In this document: positions 1-4,704 of the stretch, in pieces
How positions within the stretch are numbered: the stretch's first letter is position 1
Layout: each line of letters starts with the position of its first letter
Assembly: GCA_964608735.1 (NCBI GenBank)
Contig: CAZSPL010000218.1
Span: 1-6,054 of the forward strand
Length of the DNA: 6,054 nucleotides
Source: CAZSPL01 sp964608735
GTDB taxonomy: Bacteria > JAJVIF01 > JAPKYR01 > CAZSPL01
Direction: 5' to 3'
Notes under the pieces: model-generated
What the model was told of the DNA's origin: nothing
The model's database searches: none
What the model saw: only the letters and a program-made list of their open reading frames with translations
Program-made: the position numbers and the translations under genes

Positions 1-129
1 CTACTCCAAGATGAGCTCTCCCCGCTATATGCGCTAAGGGCCCAGGAAGATTACCTGGTAGATAGGCCGGAAGTGTAAGCGTGGCGACACGTTCAGCAGA
101 CCGGTACTAATAGCCCGAGTGGCTTGACC
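1..129 (+). rRNA. rrl: 23S ribosomal RNA, 3' end (partial)
   Basis: This is the last ~129 nt of 23S rRNA; the rest lies upstream of the window. Landmarks of the conserved 3' domain are visible in order: CCAAGATGAG near 6-15, GATAGGCCGG near 61-70, GTGTAAGCG near 73-81, ACCGGTACTAATAG near 101-114, and the terminal GGCTTGACC near 121-129. The 3' end is placed by analogy with other bacterial 23S genes, so it may be off by a few bases. The 5S gene follows at 344 in the same direction, as expected for a bacterial rRNA operon. Confidence 0.95.
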
Positions 130-343
130 ATGTGCTTTTCATTTATCCAGGCAAGAGATTGCCCGGCTAAATGAATCACCGGGTGCGCGTCTTGTACGCG
201 ATACCCGGGAGGGAAGCGTTCCCTTATGGGACGAACCCCGTAAGACGTTATGGTCGTTTCGATGAGCTTGATCAGCGTATGCGTGACGAATATTGATATA
301 ACCCGGCATTCCGATGCCGGGGACAAATAAAACTTGTCAACTT
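130..343 (+). other. 23S-5S internal transcribed spacer with hairpins, no tRNA
   Basis: This spacer of about 214 nt holds no tRNA and no convincing protein gene. Four stem-loops can be read directly. GGCAA (150-154) pairs with TTGCC (159-163) across a GAGA loop of the GNRA type. CCGGGT (179-184) pairs with ACCCGG (203-208), and the inner CGCGT (186-190) with ACGCG (196-200). GGGAA (211-215) pairs with TTCCC (219-223). CCCGGCAT (302-309) pairs with ATGCCGGG (314-321) over a TCCG loop. They are probably pre-rRNA folding or processing elements. The last sits about 22 nt before the 5S gene. Confidence 0.75.
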
Positions 344-460
344 TGCCTGGTGGTCATAGCGAAGGGGAAACACCTGTTCCCATCCCGAACACAGCAGTTA
401 AGCCCTTCAGCGCCGATGGTACTGCGGTTTTAACCGTGGGAGAGTAGGTCACTGCCAGGC
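344..460 (+). rRNA. rrf: 5S ribosomal RNA
   Basis: This is a complete 117-nt 5S gene. GCCTGG at 345-350 pairs with CCAGGC at 455-460 to form helix I. Canonical 5S blocks are present: GGGGAAACACCTGTTCCCATCCC-type sequence near 365-387, CCGAACACAGCAGTTAAGC near 386-404, CGCCGATGGTACTG near 411-424 and GGGAGAGTAGGTC near 438-450, followed by ACTGCCAGGC. Loop E and helix IV (GCGG/CCGT around a TTTTAA loop) look normal. This is the functional reference for the altered 5S-like sequences further along the window. Confidence 0.96.
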
Positions 461-468
461 TTTTTTTT
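455..468 (+). terminator. Intrinsic terminator-like end of the rRNA operon
   Basis: The 3' strand of 5S helix I (CCAGGC, 455-460) runs straight into eight T residues (461-468). The closing stem of the 5S RNA followed by a U-tract is a plausible Rho-independent stop for the operon. The helix is short (6-7 bp), so another terminator further on is possible, for example the GGACCGCG/CGCGGTCC repeat at 478-523. Confidence 0.6.
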
Positions 469-509
469 ATCTTCATTGGACCGCGGCCACCTTAGCTGCA
501 TGCGAGATG
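461..509 (+). repeat. Flank downstream of 5S, partly duplicated at 1796-1845
   Basis: The stretch after the 5S T-run resembles the stretch after the second 5S-like gene at 1796-1845. Shared landmarks in order are the T-run, TTCA, CCACCTT (486-492 and 1819-1825), GCAT and a closing TGG. Alignment by eye needs a small gap. It shows that the second 5S-like gene was copied with its downstream flank. Confidence 0.6.
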
Positions 510-523
510 GAAAATCGCGGTCC
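478..523. repeat. 8-bp inverted repeat GGACCGCG / CGCGGTCC
   Basis: GGACCGCG at 478-485 is perfectly complementary to CGCGGTCC at 516-523, with about 30 nt between them. It lies just after the 5S gene, and its right arm overlaps the start of a 5S-like remnant. It may be a back-up terminator stem, but no T-run follows it, so its role is open. Confidence 0.5.
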
Positions 524-542
524 GGAAGGGGAAACGCCCGTT
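519..542 (+). pseudogene. Short 5S rRNA 5'-half remnant
   Basis: GAAGGGGAAACGCCCGTT at 525-542 matches the 5S gene at 361-378 at 16 of 18 positions, and the restructured copy near 1657-1674 equally well. It shares different bases with each. A GGTC at 519-522 precedes it, as in both 5S copies, although the spacing is a few bases shorter. Helix I and everything beyond loop B are missing. The match is short, so chance is possible, but two other 5S derivatives in the same 2 kb make a true fragment more likely. Confidence 0.45.
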
Positions 543-560
543 ACAGGGCAATAGCATCGC

Positions 561-588
561 TTGTTTGCACACACGTGCATAGGATAAT
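561..588 (+). promoter_or_regulatory. Putative promoter with internal palindrome upstream of the acetyltransferase gene
   Basis: TTGTTT (561-566) and GATAAT (583-588) are spaced by 16 nt and fit -35 and -10 boxes of a housekeeping-type promoter. The spacer contains the inverted repeat TGCAC-acac-GTGCA (566-579), a possible regulator-binding site. The predicted start near 595 would give a leader of about 70 nt. No transcript data are available; the call is from pattern only. Confidence 0.4.
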
Positions 589-668
589 TCATTGGTTTGG
601 TGTATTATCGAGTCCGGTTAATTTATTTAACATAAAAATTCATGGTAAATGTTAGCTGCGGGGAAAAG

Positions 669-1547
669 ATGAAGATTCGTAAGATCGCACATAGTGACAG
701 GGATATGGTGTTGACATCGTTCAAACCAATGTTTGGCGATTGGGATTACCTGCCTTTAGTGATCGACAGCTGGTTAGAGCCATCGGCATCGCAGGAGACC
801 TGGTTGGCATTCTCCGGACCATCCGAAACCGAATTGATCGCGATGGTGCAGGCATACGAACTAGAGACGGGGGACTGGTACTTGAGAGGCTTGCGGTCGA
901 ATCCTGACGCTGGGCCACATCAGGTAGCCTGCGCGATATTAGGTTTAACGCGAGCTGCGAGAGATGAATTTAAATCAAGGAAGGTTGATACATTAAGATA
1001 TGGGACCCTTGCCACCTTCAAGGAGAGCCTGCGATTGGCGGGTTTACTCGGATTCCGCGAACAATTCAGGCTTGCTCACGCTCATCATCAGCTCCCGGAA
1101 GTACCGGACGCCGTCGATGGGGTCAAGGTGGAAGTGCCGGATGATATTACAGTACTATATGACTACCTTCGATATTCAACAGTGGTTAAACCTACAGGCG
1201 GATACTTCTTCACTTGGTGGGATACCTCCAAACTAAGGATGAGACATCTTGCCCAAGCGCAGAAAGAAGGTCTTCTTTTCAGGGCAGTTCAGGATGGTCG
1301 AATGACCGGGGCCGGATTATTCTGGCATATCCCCTGGCAGAATTTCCTGGTTTTATCGGTTATTGATGGGGCTGATAATGCACTAAAAGCCTTGTTCGGA
1401 ACCGCGATAAATTTGGCGCATGGACTGGGGTGTCATGCAATCGGGATGGTGCATCCGTCCTTGGAAGAAATGCAGCGCCGGCAAGGTCTTTTTGGCTTGG
1501 GGACTCATGGTGATTATACAGTACAGCTTATATACACTGTAAAATAG
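669..1547 (+). CDS. GNAT-fold N-acetyltransferase family protein, tandem two-half form
   Basis: This gene encodes about 292 residues that look like an acetyl-CoA-dependent GNAT protein; the substrate is unknown. The first half ends with the typical GNAT closing pattern, ESLRLAGLLGF near residues 119-129, which resembles the family's 'A..la.klGF'. It follows a helix-rich segment (near 84-102) where the acetyl-CoA loop would lie, but the classic RGxG signature is not clear there. The second half repeats the layout: LFRAVQDGRMTGAGLFW near 202-219, a beta strand, then helix AINLAHGLGCHAI and a final QGLFGLG. ATG 669 is chosen because GGGG at 660-663 lies five bases upstream. The in-frame ATG at 642 has only AT-rich sequence before it and would add nine residues. 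The gene stands alone between 5S-derived sequences. The fold call is moderate, and no specific activity is claimed. Confidence 0.65.
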   Translation: MKIRKIAHSDRDMVLTSFKPMFGDWDYLPLVIDSWLEPSASQETWLAFSGPSETELIAMVQAYELETGDWYLRGLRSNPDAGPHQVACAILGLTRAARDEFKSRKVDTLRYGTLATFKESLRLAGLLGFREQFRLAHAHHQLPEVPDAVDGVKVEVPDDITVLYDYLRYSTVVKPTGGYFFTWWDTSKLRMRHLAQAQKEGLLFRAVQDGRMTGAGLFWHIPWQNFLVLSVIDGADNALKALFGTAINLAHGLGCHAIGMVHPSLEEMQRRQGLFGLGTHGDYTVQLIYTVK

Positions 1548-1580
1548 CGAGAATTAAGATGTAGCCGGGAAGTAAAAAGG

Positions 1581-1607
1581 TTGTTTACGAACATGTTTCG
1601 GGATACC
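1581..1607 (+). promoter_or_regulatory. Putative promoter for the 5S-like RNA gene
   Basis: TTGTTT (1581-1586) and GATACC (1602-1607) are separated by 15 nt. A near-palindrome, CGAACATGTTTCG (1588-1600), fills the spacer. The layout copies the site at 561-588: TTGTTT, a palindrome, then GGATA. A start near 1613 would place the 5S-like RNA about 28 nt into the transcript. The -10 box is weak and the spacing short, so this is tentative. Confidence 0.3.
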
Positions 1608-1640
1608 CTTTTGTCCCAAAACCCAACTTCGCAAACAAAA

Positions 1641-1795
1641 GCCTGGTGGTCACAGTGAGGGGGAAACGCCCATTCCCATCCCGAACAATGAAGCAACTAT
1701 TTCCCGGCTTCAGAAAGCCAGGCTACATCAAGCGCCGATGGTACTGTCCCGCGTCTTCGCGGGATTACCCGAGGGAAGGTCGGACACTGCCAGGC
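1641..1795 (+). ncRNA. Restructured 5S rRNA-like gene (5S pseudogene or 5S-derived ncRNA)
   Basis: This 155-nt sequence begins and ends like 5S: GCCTGGTGGTCA at 1641-1652 and CACTGCCAGGC at 1785-1795, so helix I is intact. GGGGGAAACGCCCATTCCC, CATCCCGAAC and GCGCCGATGGTACTG are also kept. Two regions differ. After CCCGAAC, the normal helix III loop is replaced by a longer stretch (about 1687-1731) with a GGCTT/AAGCC hairpin (1706-1710, 1715-1719). The helix IV arm has become a perfect 7-bp stem, TCCCGCG (1747-1753) with CGCGGGA (1758-1764), and the 3' loop E sequence is altered. The internal CCAGGC at 1718-1723 could compete with the terminal one for GCCTGG. Ribosomal function is unlikely given the changed loop E and 38 extra bases. 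It is either a decaying duplicate or a stable RNA of new function. Confidence 0.75.
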
Positions 1796-1802
1796 TTTTT
1801 TT
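1790..1802 (+). terminator. Terminator-like end of the 5S-like gene
   Basis: CCAGGCTTT (1790-1798) is complementary to AAAGCCTGG (1638-1646), and the T-run continues to 1802 (seven Ts). As in the true 5S gene, the closing helix followed by Ts could stop transcription. The stem and T-run have survived although the interior of the gene diverged. Confidence 0.5.
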
Positions 1803-1845
1803 ATTTTCAGAGCCCGTCCACCTTCACCGCATACGGTCTGGCAGG
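1796..1845 (+). repeat. Copy of the flank found after the true 5S gene
   Basis: This is the partner of 461-509. The T-run, TTCA, CCACCTT (1819-1825), GCAT and TGG occur in the same order and nearly the same spacing. Upstream, AACTT..CAA at 1625-1633 also mirrors AACTTGTCAA at 331-340. The duplicated unit therefore covers the end of the spacer, the 5S gene and about 50 bases after it. Confidence 0.55.
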
Positions 1846-1849
1846 GCTT

Positions 1850-2027
1850 GTTGAAAAAGCCATGAATCTCCATTTAAAAAGCGAAAACATATTATCTGGT
1901 AGCCCCGGGTTGGCCGCCTCTTTTTGAATCCGTTATAAATGGCGGCCTACCCGGGGTAGAAGCCCATTTATTTCATGAAACAGGATGGCTTCAACCCCGG
2001 GCTACCAGGAATGTTGTCTTTTTCAAC
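1850..2027. repeat. Nested inverted-repeat (MITE- or REP-like) element
   Basis: Outer arms GTTGAAAAAG (1850-1859) and CTTTTTCAAC (2018-2027) are perfect 10-bp inverted repeats. Inside them, CTGGTAGCCCCGGGTT (1896-1911) faces AACCCCGGGCTACCAG (1993-2008), matching 15 of 16 bases. The left inner arm also pairs with a closer copy: GGCCGCC (1912-1918) with GGCGGCC (1941-1947), continuing into CCCGGGGTA. A further stem joins GAAGCC (1959-1964) and GGCTTC (1987-1992). The element carries no gene. It looks like a non-autonomous palindromic element, but no target-site duplication was recognised. Confidence 0.6.
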
Positions 2028-2032
2028 CGCCT

Positions 2033-2047
2033 CTGGTAGCCCGCGTT
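2033..2047 (+). repeat. Extra copy of the palindromic arm
   Basis: CTGGTAGCCCGCGTT matches the arm at 1896-1911 (CTGGTAGCCCCGGGTT) apart from changes at its centre. It lies five bases beyond the nested element, in the same orientation as the left arm, and may be the remains of a second element. It ends 39 bases before the HicB-like start codon and may overlap that gene's promoter. Confidence 0.45.
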
Positions 2048-2086
2048 CCCACTGCCGCTTATGGTAAAATAGTATAGAGGCTAATT

Positions 2087-2269
2087 ATGAAACTCATAGT
2101 AACACTCGAACGCGATGAGACCGGCATGATCGTCGCTGAATGTCTGGCCATCCTGGGATGCATATCTCAGGGAAAGACCGAGGAAGAAGCATTAGCCAAC
2201 ATTAAAGAAGCGATCCAAGCGTGCATCGAAGCGCGGGCTGAAGCGGGAATGCCGCTGACAGTGGTTTAG
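2087..2269 (+). CDS. HicB-like (UPF0150 family) small protein, orphan and probably C-terminally short
   Basis: This gene encodes 60 residues. Nearly the whole protein matches the HicB/UPF0150 pattern: a beta strand (KLIVTLERDE), a second strand after a glycine turn (GMIVAECLAI), the LGCISQG turn, then the helix TEEEALANIKEAIQACIEARAEAG. HicB proteins usually act as antitoxins that bind the RNA-cleaving HicA toxin, often with an added DNA-binding domain. Neither a HicA gene nor such a domain is present. Proteins of this sort usually continue for several residues after 'G.PL.V'; here translation stops at MPLTVV, and a 5S fragment begins three bases later. AGAGG at 2076-2080 is a good ribosome binding site six bases before ATG. 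TAAAAT at 2065-2070 may be a -10 box. The family call is firm; an antitoxin role is unproven. Confidence 0.85.
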   Translation: MKLIVTLERDETGMIVAECLAILGCISQGKTEEEALANIKEAIQACIEARAEAGMPLTVV

Positions 2270-2272
2270 GCA

Positions 2273-2326
2273 TTCCGCGCCGGTGGTACTACAGCTTTAA
2301 CCGTGGGAGACGGCTTACTGCCCGGC
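2273..2326 (+). pseudogene. 5S rRNA 3'-half fragment
   Basis: Aligned by eye with the true 5S gene from TTCAGCGCC (about 407) to its end at 460, this stretch matches about 40 of 51 positions with one gap. GCGCCGGTGGTACT (2277-2290), TTTAACCGTGGGAGA (2296-2310) and ACTGCC (2317-2322) are the best-kept blocks. Helix IV and part of loop E are recognisable. The 5' half and the terminal T-run are absent. It resembles the true 5S gene more than the restructured copy in the helix IV arm, so it came from a separate event. It cannot form helix I locally and is presumably non-functional. Confidence 0.8.
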
Positions 2327-2347
2327 CTCATAAGTCGACGATTTCTA

Positions 2348-2376
2348 ATGACAAATCCCCCTCAACTGCGATAAAG
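2348..2376 (+). promoter_or_regulatory. Putative promoter of the propeller-protein gene
   Basis: ATGACA (2348-2353) resembles a -35 box. GATAAA (2370-2375) or the overlapping ATAAAG lies 16-17 nt further on. Transcription would begin about 30 nt before the ATG at 2414. It lies just after the 5S fragment, which marks a plausible boundary between the rearranged rRNA end and the following gene pair. Pattern evidence only. Confidence 0.3.
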
Positions 2377-2413
2377 TAGATTAACTCTAAGGCTGCCGTG
2401 TGGAGGTTTGGCC

Positions 2414-4606
2414 ATGTCTTTCTTCAGATTACCCGTTTGGATCTGCACCCTCGTATTCCTTCTTGCCGTTACGGCGTTAGCCGCCGACGACACCGCCTCG
2501 ACCGCGACGCCCGTTAACCCGACCGAAACCGTCAACAATACGGTCTCGCCATCGGATGTCTTCGATTTCTTCACATTCGACGTCACGGCATCAAGCCCCC
2601 TGACGGGAACCATCACCATGGATTCGCCGCAGGTCGGCACCACGATCAAAATCACCGACGGCGCCGGCAAGGTGCTGTTCGATAAGAGCACGAGTAATAA
2701 TACGAAAATACAGGTTTATACGCTTCCCGCCGAAGGGCTGAGCGCAGGCAAATATTATATCCGCATGGGATTCTACTCATCCTATGCCTTCGACCATGAT
2801 TACACCCTGACGCTCAACCTGGCGCCCGTGGCGAGCTCTTCCGACTGGCCCACCCCGATGGAGCTGAATTACGGCGTGAAGGTTTCGGACACCGTCAACG
2901 ATACGAATCATCTCGACATCTGGCATCTCACCGTAGCCGAAATAAGGATACAGGGCAGCGCGATAGCGTGCCTCACATCCACCCCCGAGGAGCTCGTATT
3001 CTATCTCTACGATTCTTCCGAGAACGAGATAGTGAATAAAACGACGTCCGGCGGAAGCCTTATCTACAGGTTCGATTCCGGTGGAACTCCTCTCGAAGTC
3101 GGTGATTACTACATCGGTGTGCTGCTTCCGTTGAAAAAGAAAACCGAGACTTCATATACGCTGGAACTGAAAGCGCCCGGAAGCATACAGAGCGTTGAGC
3201 TGGCTGATACCCTCCCGCCGAAAACCGTGCTGGATAACCAGGCGATGGGCACCATGAGATTCGATATAGCGGATCTAAGCCTCAAGGGCGAGGCTAAATC
3301 TCCCTGGCCCCTGCGCAGGGCGAACCCTCAGAATACAGGGCAGTCGCGATACAATGGCCCGCCGTCCAAACTGAAGGTTCTCGCGAGTGTCGATCTTTTC
3401 ACCGAACTCGGCCTGAAAGTGCCATCAATGCCGGCCGTTCCCATGATTTCCGGACTTACCGTCGGAGCCGGGGGCAGGATTTATTTCATGCATTACCAGA
3501 CAGCGATGCTGTATTGCTACGATCTCCTCGGCAAACAGCAATTCCATATTCAGACTGCCGCGGGAGCGATCGGACCTGTGCTCGATGAAGACGGCAACCT
3601 TTACATCCTCAACGCCGACAAGGTTCACCTCACCGTTCTGAAACCGGATGGGAGCGAGCTGTATTCATGGGTGATTCCCGGGGGGAATCCATCCAACAGG
3701 AATCTCTGGATGGTGGGGAAATGGGTATACATATCAACCTATTCCTTCACCGATAAGAGGTCGATTCTCTACACCTGCAGCAAGGATGGCTCGACGGTGC
3801 TCACATACCCGCCTCAGCAGGGCAAAGGCGTCACAGCGAATCCCCCGATTGAAGGCTGGGTGGAGCGCGTCGCCGAGGACCCCCAGGGGAAATATGTTGC
3901 GGCCCTGGCGGGAGATACTCTTTACTGCATCTCCACGGGTGTAAACAATCAGAATATATTGTGGTATAAGACCTATACGCAGAAGGATGAATATCCGGGC
4001 TATCCCTCCGTAATATCAGACAATAAAGGGCCGATTATCATGTCTTATGGCGGACCATACTATACCGGTGCACCGCCGGCGGACGACCGTGATAATATTT
4101 TTTACAACAATGTTTTTAAGTCCTTCTACAGGATAATCCGGGATGATGACACTATGGAAGTTCTTAGTAACGAATATAATTGCTCATCGACCAATACATA
4201 CGCTCTGAGTCATCCTTACGCCGTATGTCTCGATAGAGGGTTTAGTATCTATGCTGTCGATTACTTAAATCAAGTTTCCCTTTTTTCCACCGCGGCATAC
4301 AAGAGCCAGACGTGGCAGATACCCGGCAAGGATATCACCGTGCATGATATGGTCATGGGTGAAGATGAAACGATGTATGTCAATTATGTAGCGACTACGG
4401 GCACGAACCCGCCTGGGAGTTACATAGCAACCATTTCCGGCCCTGATAACTCGTTACCCAATCAAAAAATAGGGCTACTGAATATTCAGGAATTGCAGGT
4501 TCCCGATGACTGCCTCATCTATCCCGTGCAACTGGCCATAGCCGGGCAGAACAAGCTCGCGTATCTCAGCTCCAGGGGCTACCTCATCATCTTCGGCGCG
4601 GGGTAG
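2414..4606 (+). CDS. Secreted protein with two PPC-like beta domains and a PQQ-type beta-propeller
   Basis: This gene encodes 730 residues. The start is ATG 2414, seven bases after GGAGG (2402-2406); an upstream in-frame TTG at 2408 would sit against the ribosome binding site. A signal peptide is clear: R5, a hydrophobic core from about 8 to 20, and cleavage after ALA near residue 23. Residues ~25-140 and ~141-265 look like two beta-sandwich domains of the pre-peptidase C-terminal (PPC) type, each ending in 'G.YYI.......YTL.L'. After a linker, residues 296-316 (SPWPLRRANPQNTGQS) match the usual entry to PQQ/BamB-like propellers. Propeller blades follow to the end, for example VLDEDGNLYILNADKV and LTVLKPDGSELYSW. 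No catalytic motif, membrane anchor or sorting signal was seen. It is probably exported to the periplasm or outside, with a binding or scaffold role. The peptidase-like gene begins 98 bases later and may be co-transcribed. Confidence 0.8.
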   Translation: MSFFRLPVWICTLVFLLAVTALAADDTASTATPVNPTETVNNTVSPSDVFDFFTFDVTASSPLTGTITMDSPQVGTTIKITDGAGKVLFDKSTSNNTKIQVYTLPAEGLSAGKYYIRMGFYSSYAFDHDYTLTLNLAPVASSSDWPTPMELNYGVKVSDTVNDTNHLDIWHLTVAEIRIQGSAIACLTSTPEELVFYLYDSSENEIVNKTTSGGSLIYRFDSGGTPLEVGDYYIGVLLPLKKKTETSYTLELKAPGSIQSVELADTLPPKTVLDNQAMGTMRFDIADLSLKGEAKSPWPLRRANPQNTGQSRYNGPPSKLKVLASVDLFTELGLKVPSMPAVPMISGLTVGAGGRIYFMHYQTAMLYCYDLLGKQQFHIQTAAGAIGPVLDEDGNLYILNADKVHLTVLKPDGSELYSWVIPGGNPSNRNLWMVGKWVYISTYSFTDKRSILYTCSKDGSTVLTYPPQQGKGVTANPPIEGWVERVAEDPQGKYVAALAGDTLYCISTGVNNQNILWYKTYTQKDEYPGYPSVISDNKGPIIMSYGGPYYTGAPPADDRDNIFYNNVFKSFYRIIRDDDTMEVLSNEYNCSSTNTYALSHPYAVCLDRGFSIYAVDYLNQVSLFSTAAYKSQTWQIPGKDITVHDMVMGEDETMYVNYVATTGTNPPGSYIATISGPDNSLPNQKIGLLNIQELQVPDDCLIYPVQLAIAGQNKLAYLSSRGYLIIFGAG

Positions 4607-4622
4607 AAAACCGGTCTTTTTT

Positions 4623-4634
4623 ACTCATATGAGT
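4623..4634. promoter_or_regulatory. 12-bp perfect palindrome between the propeller and peptidase-like genes
   Basis: ACTCATATGAGT is perfectly self-complementary. It lies 17 bases after the propeller stop, just after a six-T run. A dimeric regulator could bind here, or it could be chance. The gap (4607-4704) shows no convincing terminator hairpin and no clear promoter, which leaves read-through from the propeller gene possible. Confidence 0.3.
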
Positions 4635-4704
4635 TAGCTTTTTGCAGCTTTTCGTCTGTCTTATCAGCAGCTATCAATGCACAGAGCGGCAGGAGGTTGT
4701 TACC

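Noticed and set aside
93..326. Minus-strand open frame of 77 codons
   Set aside because: It lies across the 23S end and the spacer hairpins. No ribosome binding site or protein-like composition was seen, so it is a chance frame over rRNA sequence.
130..343. A tRNA gene in the 23S-5S spacer
   Set aside because: No cloverleaf with a GTTCGA-type T-loop and CCA-ready acceptor stem could be found. The paired segments are simple hairpins.
1517..1541. TACAGT...ACTGTA inverted repeat as a LexA/SOS-type site
   Set aside because: The arms are in the opposite orientation to the CTGT...ACAG pattern, and the repeat lies inside the last codons of the acetyltransferase gene. It is more likely chance or a weak 3' hairpin.
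1646..1927. Plus-strand open frame of 93 codons
   Set aside because: It covers the 5S-like gene, its T-run and the start of the palindromic element. The predicted protein has no family resemblance, and the RNA explanation is much stronger.
1850..2047. CRISPR array
   Set aside because: The repeated arms are inverted, irregularly spaced and few. There are no direct repeats with uniform spacers and no cas genes.
2087..2413. A complete HicAB toxin-antitoxin pair
   Set aside because: No HicA-like frame with the GSH..Y/F..P type of motif exists on either side. Upstream is palindromic sequence and downstream is a 5S fragment.
4600..4640. Intrinsic terminator after the propeller gene
   Set aside because: A six-T run is present, but the sequence before it (AAAACCGGTC) forms no stem of useful length, and the 12-bp palindrome comes after the Ts instead of before them.
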